Assembly: GCF_015101885.1 (NCBI RefSeq)
Contig: NZ_CP062941.1
Location: 682,001-746,000 of the forward strand
DNA from: Massilia litorea
Lineage (GTDB): Bacteria; Pseudomonadota; Gammaproteobacteria; Burkholderiales; Burkholderiaceae_D
DNA length: 64,000 nucleotides
Direction: 5' to 3'
Positions 25,917 through 35,936 of this stretch are shown here, in pieces. Every line of letters begins with the position of its first letter. Position 1 is the first letter of the stretch. The translations under genes and the position numbers were made by a program. The notes under the pieces were generated by a model. That model saw only the letters and a list, made by a program, of their open reading frames with translations. It made no database searches and was not told the origin of the DNA.

Positions 25917-26620
25917 GCTTTCTCGGCGGCGAACTGCGCATAACCGCGCGCACGCAGTTCGCAGGCCGGGCAGGTGCCGCAACCATAGCCCCAGTCATGG
26001 CGCTCGCCGCGCTCGCCCAGGTAGCAGGTGTGGGTCTCGAAGCGCACCAGGTCGACCAGCGCCTGCCCGCCCGCCTGTTCCGCCAGCTCCCAGGTCTGCT
26101 TCTTGTCGATCCACATCAGCGGCGTCTCGACTTTCAATCGCGTTGCCATGCCGAGATTGAGGGCCACCTGCAGCGCCTTCATCGTGTCGTCACGGCAATC
26201 CGGATAGCCCGAGAAATCGGTCTCGCACATCCCGCCCACCAGCACCGTCAGGCCACGCCGGTAGGCCACCGTCGCCGCCACCGTCATGAACAGCAGGTTG
26301 CGGCCGGGCACGAACGTATTCGGCAAGCCATTCGCCTGCATTTCGATCGCCACATTGCTCGTGAGCGCGGTATCGGAAATACGGCCGATCAGCGACAGGT
26401 CGACCATGTGGTCTTCACCCAGGCGCGCGTCCCAGTCGGGCGACAGCGCGCGCATCTTCTCGAGCACGGTCGGGCGCACGGTCAGCTCGATCGCGTGGCG
26501 CTGGCCATAGTCGAAACCGATGGTTTCCACGCGCGCATAACGCTGCAATGCCCAGGCCAGGCAGGTAGTCGAATCCTGTCCTCCACTGAAGAGGACGAGG
26601 GCGGTATCGGGAGCGTGCAT
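25913..26620 (-). CDS. queC: 7-cyano-7-deazaguanine (preQ0) synthase
   Basis: This 235-residue enzyme converts 7-carboxy-7-deazaguanine to preQ0 with ATP and ammonia, in the queuosine pathway. The ATP-pyrophosphatase loop S-G-G-Q-D-S-T (residues 12-18) is near the N-terminus. [15 protein letters not shown] and the C-terminal zinc-binding cysteines (T-C-Y-L-G-E and G-C-G-T-C-P-A-C) are all present. Length is typical. No other que gene is in the window. The upstream 87-base gap is divergent with tamA; I see no riboswitch-like structure there. Confidence 0.95.
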   Translation of the reverse strand: MHAPDTALVLFSGGQDSTTCLAWALQRYARVETIGFDYGQRHAIELTVRPTVLEKMRALSPDWDARLGEDHMVDLSLIGRISDTALTSNVAIEMQANGLPNTFVPGRNLLFMTVAATVAYRRGLTVLVGGMCETDFSGYPDCRDDTMKALQVALNLGMATRLKVETPLMWIDKKQTWELAEQAGGQALVDLVRFETHTCYLGERGERHDWGYGCGTCPACELRARGYAQFAAEKA

Positions 26621-26707
26621 GTATGGTTTTCCGGGAAGTTAAACGTTCGCCATTATTTTTGCAATTCCGCTAAGATTCGCTCAGCTTTTATACTGAGATG
26701 GAGACAC

Positions 26708-28654
26708 ATGGTTCCCGCAACATCCCACCGGACCGCACAGGCGGGACCAAGGCAATCACGGATTTTGGCACAAATCATGCTGTCCGTATATGTCGTGCTG
26801 GGCGCACAGGCTGCGTACGCACAGGGTATCAATTACACGGTACGCATCGACGCCCCGGGCAAGCTCGACGACCTGCTCGAGGATAACCTCGACCTGCTGC
26901 GCTGGCGCGGCAACCCGCGCGTCGACCTCGAACAGCTGCAGCGCCTCGTGAAAGCCGCGCCCGAGGAAGCGAAAACCCTGATCGCCACCGAAGGATATTA
27001 TTCGCCGCGCATCACCGCCGGGCTCGATACGAGCGGCGCCACCCCGGTCGCGCGCATCGTCGTCGATCCCGGCCAGCCGGTGCTGGTGAGCGATCTCGAC
27101 CTCGTGCTGCAGGGCTTCGTACCCTTCGAACAGGGCGGCGCCCCGTATGATGCCGCTGCCCTGCGCAACCGCTGGTCGCTGCCGGTCGGCGCGCGTTTCC
27201 GCCAGGCCGACTGGGAAGCGGCCAAGCGCGATTTGCTGCGCGAGGTGATGCAGTCGCGCTTCCCGCGCGCCCAGCTGGTCGAAACCAGCGCCACCGTCGA
27301 TCCCGACGCTTATAAAGCCTCGCTGCGCGTGGTCATCGACAGCGGCCCCGAAATGCGCTTCGGCGAATTGCGCATCCGCGGCCTGAAGCGCTATCCGCGC
27401 GAGGTGATCACGAACCTGAACAAGATCAAGCCGGGCGACATGTACAGCGAAGCGGCCCTGCAGGCCCTGCAATCGCGGCTGCAGGAAACGGGGTATTTCG
27501 CCAGCGTCGAGGTCAGCGCCGACATGCGCGCCGTGCTCAATGCCGAGATCAAGGAACTCAAGGACGACGACGACGCCACAGCGCCTTCGTCGAACGAGAA
27601 TGCCCCGGCCCCGGCCGGGCAAGCCGCCGCCGCCGGCCAGGACAGCGTTCCCGGCCAGGCCACGACCGGCGTCAAGCCGCCCAGCGCGCCCGGCCCGACC
27701 GTGCTGCCGGTGCTGGTGCGCGTCACCGAGAACAAGCAGAAGAACCTCGAGGTCGGCCTGGGCTTCTCGACCAATACCGGCGGGCGTGCTTCGCTCGGCT
27801 ACGACGACCTGAGCGTGTTCGGCAAGCGCATGAAGAGCGACCTGGTCTACGAACAGAAGCACCAGCTGGCCCGCGCCGATTTCTACTGGCCGACGAAACC
27901 GAACGGCTACAACGACAGCATCGGCGGCGGCTTCGAGCGCCTTGATGTGCGCGGCGAGATCACCACTACCGCCAGCGTGGCCGCCCGCCGCGCCTGGGGC
28001 ACACCGGAACTCGAACGCAGCATCACCCTGGAAGCGCTGGCCGAACAGCGCAAGGTCGAAGGCATCGATAACGCCTACAGCAAGAGCATTCCGCTGACCT
28101 ACAGCGTCACCCGGCGCAAGCTGGATAATCTGCTGCAGCCGACGCGCGGCTATGCGCTCAACTGGCAGCTGGGCATTGCGCCGCTGCCGCTGTTCACCGA
28201 TGAAAAATTCATCCGCGGCTATACGCGCGGCGTCTATTACAAACCGGTCGGCACCAGCGGCACCCTGATCCTGAAGGGCGAAGCCGGCGCCGTCGTCTCG
28301 AAAGACAAGGTCGGCGTACCAAGTACCTTCCTGTTCCGTGCCGGCGGCGACCAGTCCGTGCGCGGCTACGGCTACCAGCAGCTGGGCGTGCGCGAAGGCG
28401 ATGCCATCGTCGGCGGGCGCTACCTGCTCACCGGCGGCGCCGAATACCAGTACTGGTTCCGTCCGCCCTGGGGCGTGGCCTTCTTCGTCGATGCGGGCAA
28501 CGCCGCCGACAAGTTCAAGGAGCTGAAACCGGAATACGGCTACGGCGTCGGCGCGCGCTGGCGCAGCCCGGTCGGTCCGATCAACGTCGACGTCGCCTAT
28601 GGCCAGGCGGTGCGCAAGGTGCGCCTGCACTTCTCACTTGGATTCACGTTCTGA
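26708..28654 (+). CDS. tamA: Translocation and assembly module outer-membrane protein TamA
   Basis: This 648-residue Omp85-family protein inserts and folds outer-membrane proteins together with TamB. A signal peptide (cleavage near A-Y-A-Q, about residue 38) is followed by POTRA domains (about 40-280). An unusual Ala/Pro/Gln/Gly-rich linker spans about 280-335, and then a C-terminal 16-strand barrel with the V-R-G-Y-G-Y motif. The ATG at 26708 has GGAGA 4 bases upstream; the frame is open far upstream without meaning. The stop overlaps the tamB start (TGATG). Confidence 0.92.
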   Translation: MVPATSHRTAQAGPRQSRILAQIMLSVYVVLGAQAAYAQGINYTVRIDAPGKLDDLLEDNLDLLRWRGNPRVDLEQLQRLVKAAPEEAKTLIATEGYYSPRITAGLDTSGATPVARIVVDPGQPVLVSDLDLVLQGFVPFEQGGAPYDAAALRNRWSLPVGARFRQADWEAAKRDLLREVMQSRFPRAQLVETSATVDPDAYKASLRVVIDSGPEMRFGELRIRGLKRYPREVITNLNKIKPGDMYSEAALQALQSRLQETGYFASVEVSADMRAVLNAEIKELKDDDDATAPSSNENAPAPAGQAAAAGQDSVPGQATTGVKPPSAPGPTVLPVLVRVTENKQKNLEVGLGFSTNTGGRASLGYDDLSVFGKRMKSDLVYEQKHQLARADFYWPTKPNGYNDSIGGGFERLDVRGEITTTASVAARRAWGTPELERSITLEALAEQRKVEGIDNAYSKSIPLTYSVTRRKLDNLLQPTRGYALNWQLGIAPLPLFTDEKFIRGYTRGVYYKPVGTSGTLILKGEAGAVVSKDKVGVPSTFLFRAGGDQSVRGYGYQQLGVREGDAIVGGRYLLTGGAEYQYWFRPPWGVAFFVDAGNAADKFKELKPEYGYGVGARWRSPVGPINVDVAYGQAVRKVRLHFSLGFTF

Positions 28655-31600
28655 TGGACGATCACAACACCACCCCTCCCACCCCGGCCAGGACGCCTGC
28701 CCCGAAGGTGCGGCGCTGGCCGCGGCGCGTCGCCATCGGCCTGCTTGCCACTGGCGTCGTCGGCGGCGGCGCCCTCTGGTACCTGGGCCGCGAAACGACG
28801 CTGCAGATGATTGCGGAGCGCGCCGCGCGCGCGACCGACGGCAAGCTGACCATGACCGGTGTGCGCGGCTCGATCTACGGTGCCATGCACATCGACCGCA
28901 TCGTCTGGCGCACCGAGACCCAGCTGGCGACGGTGACCAACATCGACCTCGAATGGTCGCCGCGCCAGCTGCTCTCGAAAGGCATCGAGATCAACAAGCT
29001 GCACGCGGCCGACCTGCGCATGGAGACCCTGAAGCAATCCGACGAGCCGACCACGATGCCGGCCTCGCTCGCCCCGCCCTTCAAGATTGCGCTCGACGAT
29101 GCAAGGCTGGCGAAAGCGACCTTCGTGAACAAGGGTGCCAGCACCGTCATCACCGACGTGCGCATGCGCCTGAACGGCGACAAGGTGCAGTGGCAGCTGA
29201 GCGACACGTCCGCCTCCACGCCCTGGGGCAAGGTTGCGGCCGACGGCAAGATCGCCTCAACCAAACCGTTCAAACTCGACGCCAACGCCAGCCTGTCGCA
29301 GGCGCACGTCGGCCCCGGCGCCACGCCCGCCCAGCTGAAACTGCGCGCCGGCGGCGACCTGAACCTGACCACCCTGGATGCCACCGGCAACGCCGGCCGC
29401 GCGGGTGGCGACGCGCGCCTGACCTTGTCGCCGTTTGCCAAGATCCCGCTGCGCACCATGGACCTCAAGGCCCACAACATCGATCCGGGCTTCTTCAATC
29501 CCTCGTTGCCGACGGCGGATCTAAGCCTGACGGTGGCCGCGAAACTGGACGACGCGCGCGCCGTTTCCGGCAGCGTCAACCTGGTCAACGAGGGACCGAA
29601 AGGCACCATCGACCAGCAGCGCCTGCCGCTGCGCGCCTTCCGCGGCCAGCTGGGCGGCAACCTCGATGCGATGCGCCTGGCCGACGTCGTCCTCGACTTC
29701 GGCGACGCCGGACGGTTTACCGGCAGCGGCAGCGTGCAGCGTGGAGAAGACAAGGAGGGCCTCGGCACCGCCAACTTCGCCCTGCACACCGACCGCTTCG
29801 ATTTGAAGGGCATCCACGGCAGCATGAAGGCGACCAAAATCGCCGGCGACATCGCGGTGGCGAATGTCGGCAAGGTGCAATCGCTCGACATGCGCCTGGT
29901 CGAGAGCGGCCTGCGCCTGACTGCCAAGGCCAGGCTGGAAAACAACCAGGTCGACGTATCCGAGGCGCGCCTGGTGGCGGGCAGCGGCAGCGTCGACCTG
30001 CGCGGCAACATGAAACTGGGCGAAGACAAGGCCTTCAAGCTCAGCGCGAACGCCAGCCGCTTCAATCCGGCGGCGCTGGGCGACTATCCGCAAGCCGACA
30101 TCAATGCGCTGGTGAACGCCAACGGTGTGCTGGCCCCGAGCTGGCGCGTGAATACCGATTTCGCCGTGCGTCCGAGCCGTCTGTTCGACCAGCCGCTGTC
30201 CGGTAAAGGCAAGCTGACGGCCGACGCGAAGCACGTCAGCGGGGTGGACGCCAACCTCGCTCTCGGCCAGAACACGGTCAACCTGAACGGCGCATTCGGC
30301 GCCCCGGGCGAACGCCTGGCCTGGCGCCTCGAAGGCCGCCAGCTCGCCGGCCTGCGCCCCGACCTGTACGGCGCGGTCGATGCGAATGGCGTCGTCACCG
30401 GCACCATGGCCAACCCGCGCACGACCTTCGTCGCCGACGCGAACGGACTGGGTTGGATTGCAGCCCAGCGCAAAGCCAACAACAGCAACCTGCACGTCAG
30501 CGGCGAAGCCTGGCTCGCCGGCGGCGAAGGGGCGCGTTTCGTCGAGGCCAAAGGCAGCGGCAACATGGCGCGCTTCAATCCGGCCGCCTTCGGCAGCCCG
30601 CTGCCCGGTTCGATCAATGGCGCCTTCGACGCCAGCGGCCGCTCCGGCGCCGACTGGCGCGGCGCCCTGAATTTAAAACTCGAGGAATCGACGCTGGCGA
30701 AATCGCCGTTGTGGGGCTATGCGCGCCTGGCGGCCGATAAACGCCACGTCTCGGGAGCCGATGTCGACCTGCACGTGGGCGCCAACGTGATCGCGGCCAA
30801 GGGCAGCTTCGGCGCCGGCAGCGACCGCCTCGACTGGCGCATCGATGCGCCGCAACTGGGCGCGCTCGGTCCCGATTACGCCGGCCTGCTGCGCGGCGCC
30901 GGCACCGTCAGCGGCACCATGGACACGCCCTCGCTCACCGCCAACCTGGAAGGCCAGAACCTGCGCCTGCTCGGCAAGCACAGTGTCAAAACGCTGCGCG
31001 CCAGCGCGAATCTCGGCTCCGGGCGCGGCGGCGCCGATCCTCTGGTCAGCGATATCCAGATCACCGAATTGGCCAGCGGCGAGACCCGCATCGAGGCAGC
31101 GAGCCTGCAGACCAGCGGCACGCGCGCGGCACACAGCCTGCGCGCCGCCGCCCGTGGCGACGACTTCGACGCCTCCACCGAGGTGCGCGGCGGCTGGAGC
31201 GGCAATGCCTGGGCCGGCACCCTGGCAGCCCTGCAGAACAAGGGCCGTTATGCGATGACCCTGGCGCAGCCGGTACCGCTGCGCATCGGCGTCGCGCCCG
31301 GCGCCGGCATCGCCGGCCTGGCAAAACCGGAGTCGCTCGCGTTCAACGGCGCGCTGATCCGGCTGCCGGCGGGTACCGTCAACATCGCTACGCTCACCAA
31401 GACGGGACCGCGCTGGAACAGCCGCGGCACGGCAAGCGGCGTGCCCTTGAATTACCTCGGCCAGTTCTCCGAAGCGCTGCGCGAAAACGTGCAGGGCAAC
31501 CTGACCCTGGGCGCGGACTGGGCGCTCGACCTGCGTACCGCGACCGCCACCGGCGGCGCGCCTGCGCTGGCCGGCGGCGTGCACGTCTTCCGCGAAGGCG

Positions 31601-33093
31601 GCGACGCCCTGGTCGGCGCCGGCACGCCGGTCGCGATGGGCCTGCGCAGCTTCGATGTGCGCGCCGACGTGCAGGGCAGCGCGCTGCGCACCCAGCTCGT
31701 ACTCGACGGCACCCGCACCGGCAGCGCGCGCGTCGACGGCACCGTCCAGATGATCGGCGGGAAGGTCAACCGCGACAGTCCGCTGCGCATGACGGCGAAT
31801 GCCGACATGGCCTCGATCGCCTGGCTGGCGCCCTTCGCCGGCCAGCGCGACCTCGAACTCGACGGCAGCCTGAAACTGGCCGTGACCGGCGCCGGCACCA
31901 TCGGCACCCCAAGCCTGAACGGCACCGTCAACGGCGACGCGATCGCCGTGCGCTGGCCCGAACAGGGCGTGCGCCTGCAGGGCGGCCAGCTGCGCGCCCA
32001 GCTCGCGGGCGACCGGCTGGTGCTGCAGCGCCTCTACCTGCAGGGCCTGCAGGGCAGCGCCACCGCCGACGGTTCGATCCGCTTCGGCGCCGGCGACCCG
32101 GCGATGCAGCTGAACCTGGTGGCAGATAAACTGGAAGCCCTGTCGCGTCCGGACCGCACCGTGATCGTCTCGGGCAAGGCGGCCCTGGTGCGCGACGCCA
32201 GCCGCTACTCGCTGGAGGGCAACTTCAAGGCCGACCGCGCCCTGATCGAGTTCGCGCCACAGGGCCGGCCGACGATCTCGGACGACGTCATCGTGCTCGG
32301 CCGCGGCAAGCCGATCCCGCCGCAGAAAAAGCAGGCCGACATGCCGCTGACCGTCGACCTGCGCGCCGACCTGGGCGACAACTTCCACCTGCGCGGTCTC
32401 GGCATCGACGCCATGCTCGAGGGCAGTGCCCGGGTCCGCATGGTCGGCAGCGCCGCCCCGCGTGTCAACGGCAGCATCCGCGTCGCCAGCGGCAACTACG
32501 CTGCCTATGGCCAGAAGCTGGCGATCGAGCGCGGCGTGATCACCTTCAGCGGCCCCTACGACAATCCGACGCTCGACGTGCTGGCGGTGCGCAAGCGTCC
32601 GGAGGGTGACCAGCTGAGCGAGACGAATGTCGAAGCCGGCGTGCAGGTGCGCGGCACGGCGCGCTCGCCGCAAGCCAGGCTGGTGTCGACGCCGAACGTG
32701 CCGGACAGCGAAAAGCTGTCCTGGCTGGTGCTGGGCCATGGCATGGAGGGCACCAGCGGCAACGAGAAGGATGTGCTGAGCGCCGCGGCCGGCGCCCTGC
32801 TGGGCGGCAAAGGCGGCACCGGCGGCATCCAGTCGAAGCTGGCGAACTCGCTCGGCGTCGATGAACTGGGCATCGGCCAGGGACGCAACGGCAACGCCGA
32901 AGGCTTGGCCAATACCGTGGTCACGGTGGGCAAGCGCATCTCCTCGCGCGCCTACCTCAGCTTCGAACAGGGCGCAGGGACGGCCTCGAGCCTGGTGCGC
33001 CTGCGCTACAAGCTGACGCCGAAATTCACCTTGCAGTTCCAGGCAGGGACGAACTCGGCGCTCGATGTGCTGTACGCCTGGGCCTTCGATTAA
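28654..33093 (+). CDS. tamB: Translocation and assembly module inner-membrane protein TamB
   Basis: This 1479-residue protein has one N-terminal transmembrane helix (about residues 24-46). A very long beta-rich periplasmic body made of repetitive segments follows; lipid-transfer or chaperone function is inferred from this grooved architecture in the family. The C-terminal DUF490 domain (about 1150-1479) includes D-L-R-A-D-L-G-D-N-F-H-L-R-G and V-L-A-V-R-K-R-P-E-G and ends with a phenylalanine-terminated beta motif typical of a TamA-facing tail. It is translationally coupled to tamA. Confidence 0.93.
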   Translation: MDDHNTTPPTPARTPAPKVRRWPRRVAIGLLATGVVGGGALWYLGRETTLQMIAERAARATDGKLTMTGVRGSIYGAMHIDRIVWRTETQLATVTNIDLEWSPRQLLSKGIEINKLHAADLRMETLKQSDEPTTMPASLAPPFKIALDDARLAKATFVNKGASTVITDVRMRLNGDKVQWQLSDTSASTPWGKVAADGKIASTKPFKLDANASLSQAHVGPGATPAQLKLRAGGDLNLTTLDATGNAGRAGGDARLTLSPFAKIPLRTMDLKAHNIDPGFFNPSLPTADLSLTVAAKLDDARAVSGSVNLVNEGPKGTIDQQRLPLRAFRGQLGGNLDAMRLADVVLDFGDAGRFTGSGSVQRGEDKEGLGTANFALHTDRFDLKGIHGSMKATKIAGDIAVANVGKVQSLDMRLVESGLRLTAKARLENNQVDVSEARLVAGSGSVDLRGNMKLGEDKAFKLSANASRFNPAALGDYPQADINALVNANGVLAPSWRVNTDFAVRPSRLFDQPLSGKGKLTADAKHVSGVDANLALGQNTVNLNGAFGAPGERLAWRLEGRQLAGLRPDLYGAVDANGVVTGTMANPRTTFVADANGLGWIAAQRKANNSNLHVSGEAWLAGGEGARFVEAKGSGNMARFNPAAFGSPLPGSINGAFDASGRSGADWRGALNLKLEESTLAKSPLWGYARLAADKRHVSGADVDLHVGANVIAAKGSFGAGSDRLDWRIDAPQLGALGPDYAGLLRGAGTVSGTMDTPSLTANLEGQNLRLLGKHSVKTLRASANLGSGRGGADPLVSDIQITELASGETRIEAASLQTSGTRAAHSLRAAARGDDFDASTEVRGGWSGNAWAGTLAALQNKGRYAMTLAQPVPLRIGVAPGAGIAGLAKPESLAFNGALIRLPAGTVNIATLTKTGPRWNSRGTASGVPLNYLGQFSEALRENVQGNLTLGADWALDLRTATATGGAPALAGGVHVFREGGDALVGAGTPVAMGLRSFDVRADVQGSALRTQLVLDGTRTGSARVDGTVQMIGGKVNRDSPLRMTANADMASIAWLAPFAGQRDLELDGSLKLAVTGAGTIGTPSLNGTVNGDAIAVRWPEQGVRLQGGQLRAQLAGDRLVLQRLYLQGLQGSATADGSIRFGAGDPAMQLNLVADKLEALSRPDRTVIVSGKAALVRDASRYSLEGNFKADRALIEFAPQGRPTISDDVIVLGRGKPIPPQKKQADMPLTVDLRADLGDNFHLRGLGIDAMLEGSARVRMVGSAAPRVNGSIRVASGNYAAYGQKLAIERGVITFSGPYDNPTLDVLAVRKRPEGDQLSETNVEAGVQVRGTARSPQARLVSTPNVPDSEKLSWLVLGHGMEGTSGNEKDVLSAAAGALLGGKGGTGGIQSKLANSLGVDELGIGQGRNGNAEGLANTVVTVGKRISSRAYLSFEQGAGTASSLVRLRYKLTPKFTLQFQAGTNSALDVLYAWAFD

Positions 33094-33119
33094 ATTCGAT
33101 TCAATTCGTACTCAAGAAC

Positions 33120-33150
33120 GAAGAGGTCCCCGCGGGGACCTCTTTTGTTT
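33120..33150. terminator. Bidirectional terminator between tamB and a convergent small gene
   Basis: AAGAGGTCCCC pairs with GGGGACCTCTT across two bases and is followed by TTGTTT on the plus strand. An A-rich stretch (AAGAACGAA) precedes it, giving a weak T tail on the minus strand. The stem is 11 bp and it ends where the minus-strand gene stops. Confidence 0.85.
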
Positions 33151-33317
33151 TAATGCAGGCTCGGTTTTGGATCCGGCACCGGGTCTTCGTTGGCCGGCGT
33201 ATGCACCGGCACGTGATGCGGGTGCGGCGCATCGAAGGGTTCCGGCGCCGGCTCGTCGGCCGGCACGGGATCGGGCGCGCGGTGCGCGCGCACCGGGATG
33301 GGAGTGGATGCGAACAT
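33150..33317 (-). CDS. Small Pro/His-rich protein, 55 residues
   Basis: The ATG at 33317 has CAGGAG 9 bases upstream, and the frame runs 55 codons to TAA at 33150. The product is rich in Pro, Ala, Asp, Glu and His (P-V-P-A-D-E-P-A-P-E-P, D-A-P-H-P-H-H-V-P-V-H). It has no hydrophobic segment. The sequence could bind metal through its histidines, but that is speculation. A bidirectional terminator sits directly at its stop, supporting a transcribed unit. Confidence 0.6.
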   Translation of the reverse strand: MFASTPIPVRAHRAPDPVPADEPAPEPFDAPHPHHVPVHTPANEDPVPDPKPSLH

Positions 33318-33419
33318 GGGTCTGGTCTCCTGAAAACGGTGTTGTCACCTTACCATGGTGCGTGCGCGCCTGACGCCCGGTTACAATGCCCCCTTCGACT
33401 CAACCAGTACGCCTGACCG

Positions 33420-33935
33420 ATGACCATCACCACGCTCGCCCTGCTCCTGCTGACGCCGATCCTCGTCTGGCGCATCTATTCGCGCCTCAAAACGCAGATG
33501 GCGCGCCAGCGCTCGATCATGTCGCGCCATTACACGGGCGTGCTGGTGTTCGTCGGGATGATCCTGGTGTCGCTGTCGGAAGTGATCACGCGGCCGTATG
33601 CGCTGGGCGCGCTCGTGGCCGGTACTGCGCTGGGCGTGTTCTGGGGCGTGTTCGCACTCAAGCGCACCGTGTACGAAGACACCGAAGGCGGCTATTTCTT
33701 CACGCCGCCGATGCGGCTCGGGATCGTGATGGCCATGATCCTGGTGGCGCGCGTGCTGTATATCGGGGTCGAGCTGTATGCAAGCCAGCAGGGTAATGGC
33801 GTACCGGCGCCGCGGTTCACGGACAGCCCGCTGACCATGCTGTGCGTGGGGCTGACGGGTGGGTATTTCGGGGCGTATTCGGTGGGCTTGCTGCTGTGGC
33901 GGCGGCGCCTGCGCCAGGCCATCGAACAGGCCTGA
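33420..33935 (+). CDS. Inner-membrane protein, four to five helices
   Basis: This 171-residue protein starts directly with a hydrophobic helix (T-L-A-L-L-L-L-T-P-I-L-V-W-R-I-Y). Helices continue at about 40-55, 63-78, 98-115 and 140-160, and there is a basic C-terminus (W-R-R-R-L-R-Q-A-I). The layout resembles CcdC/DUF1453-like proteins, but I cannot confirm the family. The gene is alone between a small convergent gene and mobA. Confidence 0.75.
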   Translation: MTITTLALLLLTPILVWRIYSRLKTQMARQRSIMSRHYTGVLVFVGMILVSLSEVITRPYALGALVAGTALGVFWGVFALKRTVYEDTEGGYFFTPPMRLGIVMAMILVARVLYIGVELYASQQGNGVPAPRFTDSPLTMLCVGLTGGYFGAYSVGLLLWRRRLRQAIEQA

Positions 33936-33956
33936 CGCAAGCTGCCGGGCCCTGTC

Positions 33957-35873
33957 TCAGGCCTGGGGCAACATGAAGCCCGCAAAGAAATCGGCCAGGG
34001 CCCCGTGCGCATCCAGGGGCAGGACCAGGGCGACATACTGGTCGGGGCGCACCACCACCAGGGCGCCCTGCTCGCGGTCCACGCCGCGCAGGTCGAAGAT
34101 GTCCGGGCCCTGCTTGAGCCGGGCGCTGAATACCTTTTCGTAATCGTGCAGGCGATATGGGCCTTTCTGCGGCCATAGCAAGGCGGGCATCGCAGTGACT
34201 TCCAGGTCGGCGTGGCTTTCCTGGAACACGGCGCGCAGGTCGAACACGGCGTCCGGATCCTGGCCTGCAGGCGTGTACCTGCGCACCGGCGAATCGGGTG
34301 AGTCGTCGAGAAAGCGGCACAGGGCGCGCACGCCGCCCTTGTCGTCCAGGGCGCCGTCCCTGCCGGCGAAGGCGTAGAGACGCCAGCGTCCGTCTGCCTT
34401 GCCTGCATGCCCCAGCTGCACCACCCTGGCGTCGCTGATGCGCAGCACCTCGGCCGAGTGAAAACGCGTTCCCACCGCGAAGCCGGTGGCCAGCGCCTGG
34501 TGCCTGAGGTCACCGCAGAGGAGCGAGGCGCCGTATTGCGTGCCGACGCCCGCCGTGTAGCGCAGGTGCCGCTCGAAATAGGTCTGGAACGCCTTCGGGT
34601 CCAGGCCTGCGCCCGTGCCGTCGGCCGGTTTGTCGCTGATCATCCTGGCCCATTCGCTGTCGAAGTCGATCAGCTGCTTGCCCACCGACTGGCGCTCGGC
34701 ATTGTAGCTATGTAGCAGCGCCGGCGGGCATTGCCCGCGCAGGACGGCAGCCAGCTTCCAGCCCAGGTTGAAGGCATCCTGCATCGAGCAATTCATGCCC
34801 TGGCCCGCCTTTGGACTATGGGTGTGGCAAGCGTCGCCGGCGATGAAGACGCGCGGCAGCCGGCTGCCCTCCTCTCCTGTTGCCACGTCGTCGTACTTGT
34901 CGCAGATGCGCTGGCCGATCTCGTACACCGACCACCAGGCCACTTCCTTCACATCGAGCCGATAAGGATGGAAGATGCGCTGCGCCGCATCGATCAGCTG
35001 GTCGACCGTGATCTGGCGCTGCGCCACCCGTTCGTTTTCGCTCAGCTTGTCCATCTCGACGTACAGCCGCGTAAGGTAACCGCCCTCGCGCGGAATGATG
35101 AGGATACTGCCTGCTTCGGACTGGATCGCCACCTTGTAGCGCACGTCGGGGAAATCCGTCACCGCCAGCACATCCATCACGCCCCAGGCCTGGTGCGCGG
35201 CCTCGCCGGCCAGTTCGCGGCCGATGGCTGCACGGGTGGCGCTGCGGGCGCCGTCGCAGCCCACGACATAGCGCGCCCGCACCGTCTCGCGCTGCCCCGC
35301 ATGTTGCGGGTCGGTCCGTTCCAGCGTCACCGTCACCGGATAGTCCCCGCGCGTCTCGTCCACGCTGACGCCCGCCAGCTTGCGCGCGTAATGGGGTTCC
35401 AGCCGGCTGGGCGAGTTGCGCATCGTCTCGAGGTAGAGATCGTGGACCCGCGCCTGGTTGAGCACCACGTGGGGGAACTCGGACAAGCCGTCTTCCGTGT
35501 CCTGGACGCGGCCATGGCGCACGATGGCCTGCGGGTTCCGTGCGTCCGGCTTCCAGAAGGTCACCTCATTGATCCAGCACGACTCCTGCAGCACGCGACC
35601 TGCAAAATCGAAGGCCTCGAACATTTCCATCGTGCGGCAAGCGATGCCGTCGGCCTGCCCTTTTTCAAGAGGCCCTTCTTTCTGCTCGACGATCGCCGTG
35701 TGAATTTCCGGAAATGCAGCCAGTTGCGCCGCCAGCGTCAGGCCGGCCGGGCCGCAACCGACGATGAGTACGTCGACCTGTGCCGGTACGGCATCCGTGT
35801 GCGGCCGGGCAAGGGGTGAAGCGGGGTGACGCTGTGGGTCACCGGGCCGAAATCCGTCGAGATGGAATTGCAT
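33957..35873 (-). CDS. mobA: FAD-dependent 3-hydroxybenzoate 4-monooxygenase
   Basis: This 638-residue phenol-hydroxylase-family enzyme has the FAD fingerprint G-C-G-P-A-G at residues 39-44, the D-G-A-R-S pattern near residue 205, and the G-D-A-C-H-T-H-S-P-K-A-G-Q-G-M-N block near 345. A C-terminal thioredoxin-like domain (about 450-638) is typical of this group. Length and overall sequence match MobA of Comamonas testosteroni (639 residues), which makes protocatechuate from 3-hydroxybenzoate. It is divergent from a LysR regulator, with CAGGAGACCAGCC before the ATG. Confidence 0.88.
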   Translation of the reverse strand: MQFHLDGFRPGDPQRHPASPLARPHTDAVPAQVDVLIVGCGPAGLTLAAQLAAFPEIHTAIVEQKEGPLEKGQADGIACRTMEMFEAFDFAGRVLQESCWINEVTFWKPDARNPQAIVRHGRVQDTEDGLSEFPHVVLNQARVHDLYLETMRNSPSRLEPHYARKLAGVSVDETRGDYPVTVTLERTDPQHAGQRETVRARYVVGCDGARSATRAAIGRELAGEAAHQAWGVMDVLAVTDFPDVRYKVAIQSEAGSILIIPREGGYLTRLYVEMDKLSENERVAQRQITVDQLIDAAQRIFHPYRLDVKEVAWWSVYEIGQRICDKYDDVATGEEGSRLPRVFIAGDACHTHSPKAGQGMNCSMQDAFNLGWKLAAVLRGQCPPALLHSYNAERQSVGKQLIDFDSEWARMISDKPADGTGAGLDPKAFQTYFERHLRYTAGVGTQYGASLLCGDLRHQALATGFAVGTRFHSAEVLRISDARVVQLGHAGKADGRWRLYAFAGRDGALDDKGGVRALCRFLDDSPDSPVRRYTPAGQDPDAVFDLRAVFQESHADLEVTAMPALLWPQKGPYRLHDYEKVFSARLKQGPDIFDLRGVDREQGALVVVRPDQYVALVLPLDAHGALADFFAGFMLPQA

Positions 35874-35936
35874 GGCTGGTCTCCTGAAAGCTGCTGCCTG
35901 ATGTTGTAGTCAACACTGTGACGGAAAAGCAGTATG

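Noticed and set aside
25574..26707. Upstream extension of the tamA frame
   Set aside because: It runs through queC in antisense; signal peptide and Shine-Dalgarno place the start at 26708.
26756..28630. 624-codon minus-strand frame opposite tamA
   Set aside because: Shadow of tamA, no signal or domain.
30673..32739. 688-codon minus-strand frame opposite tamB
   Set aside because: Shadow of tamB with His/Gln/Arg-rich low complexity.
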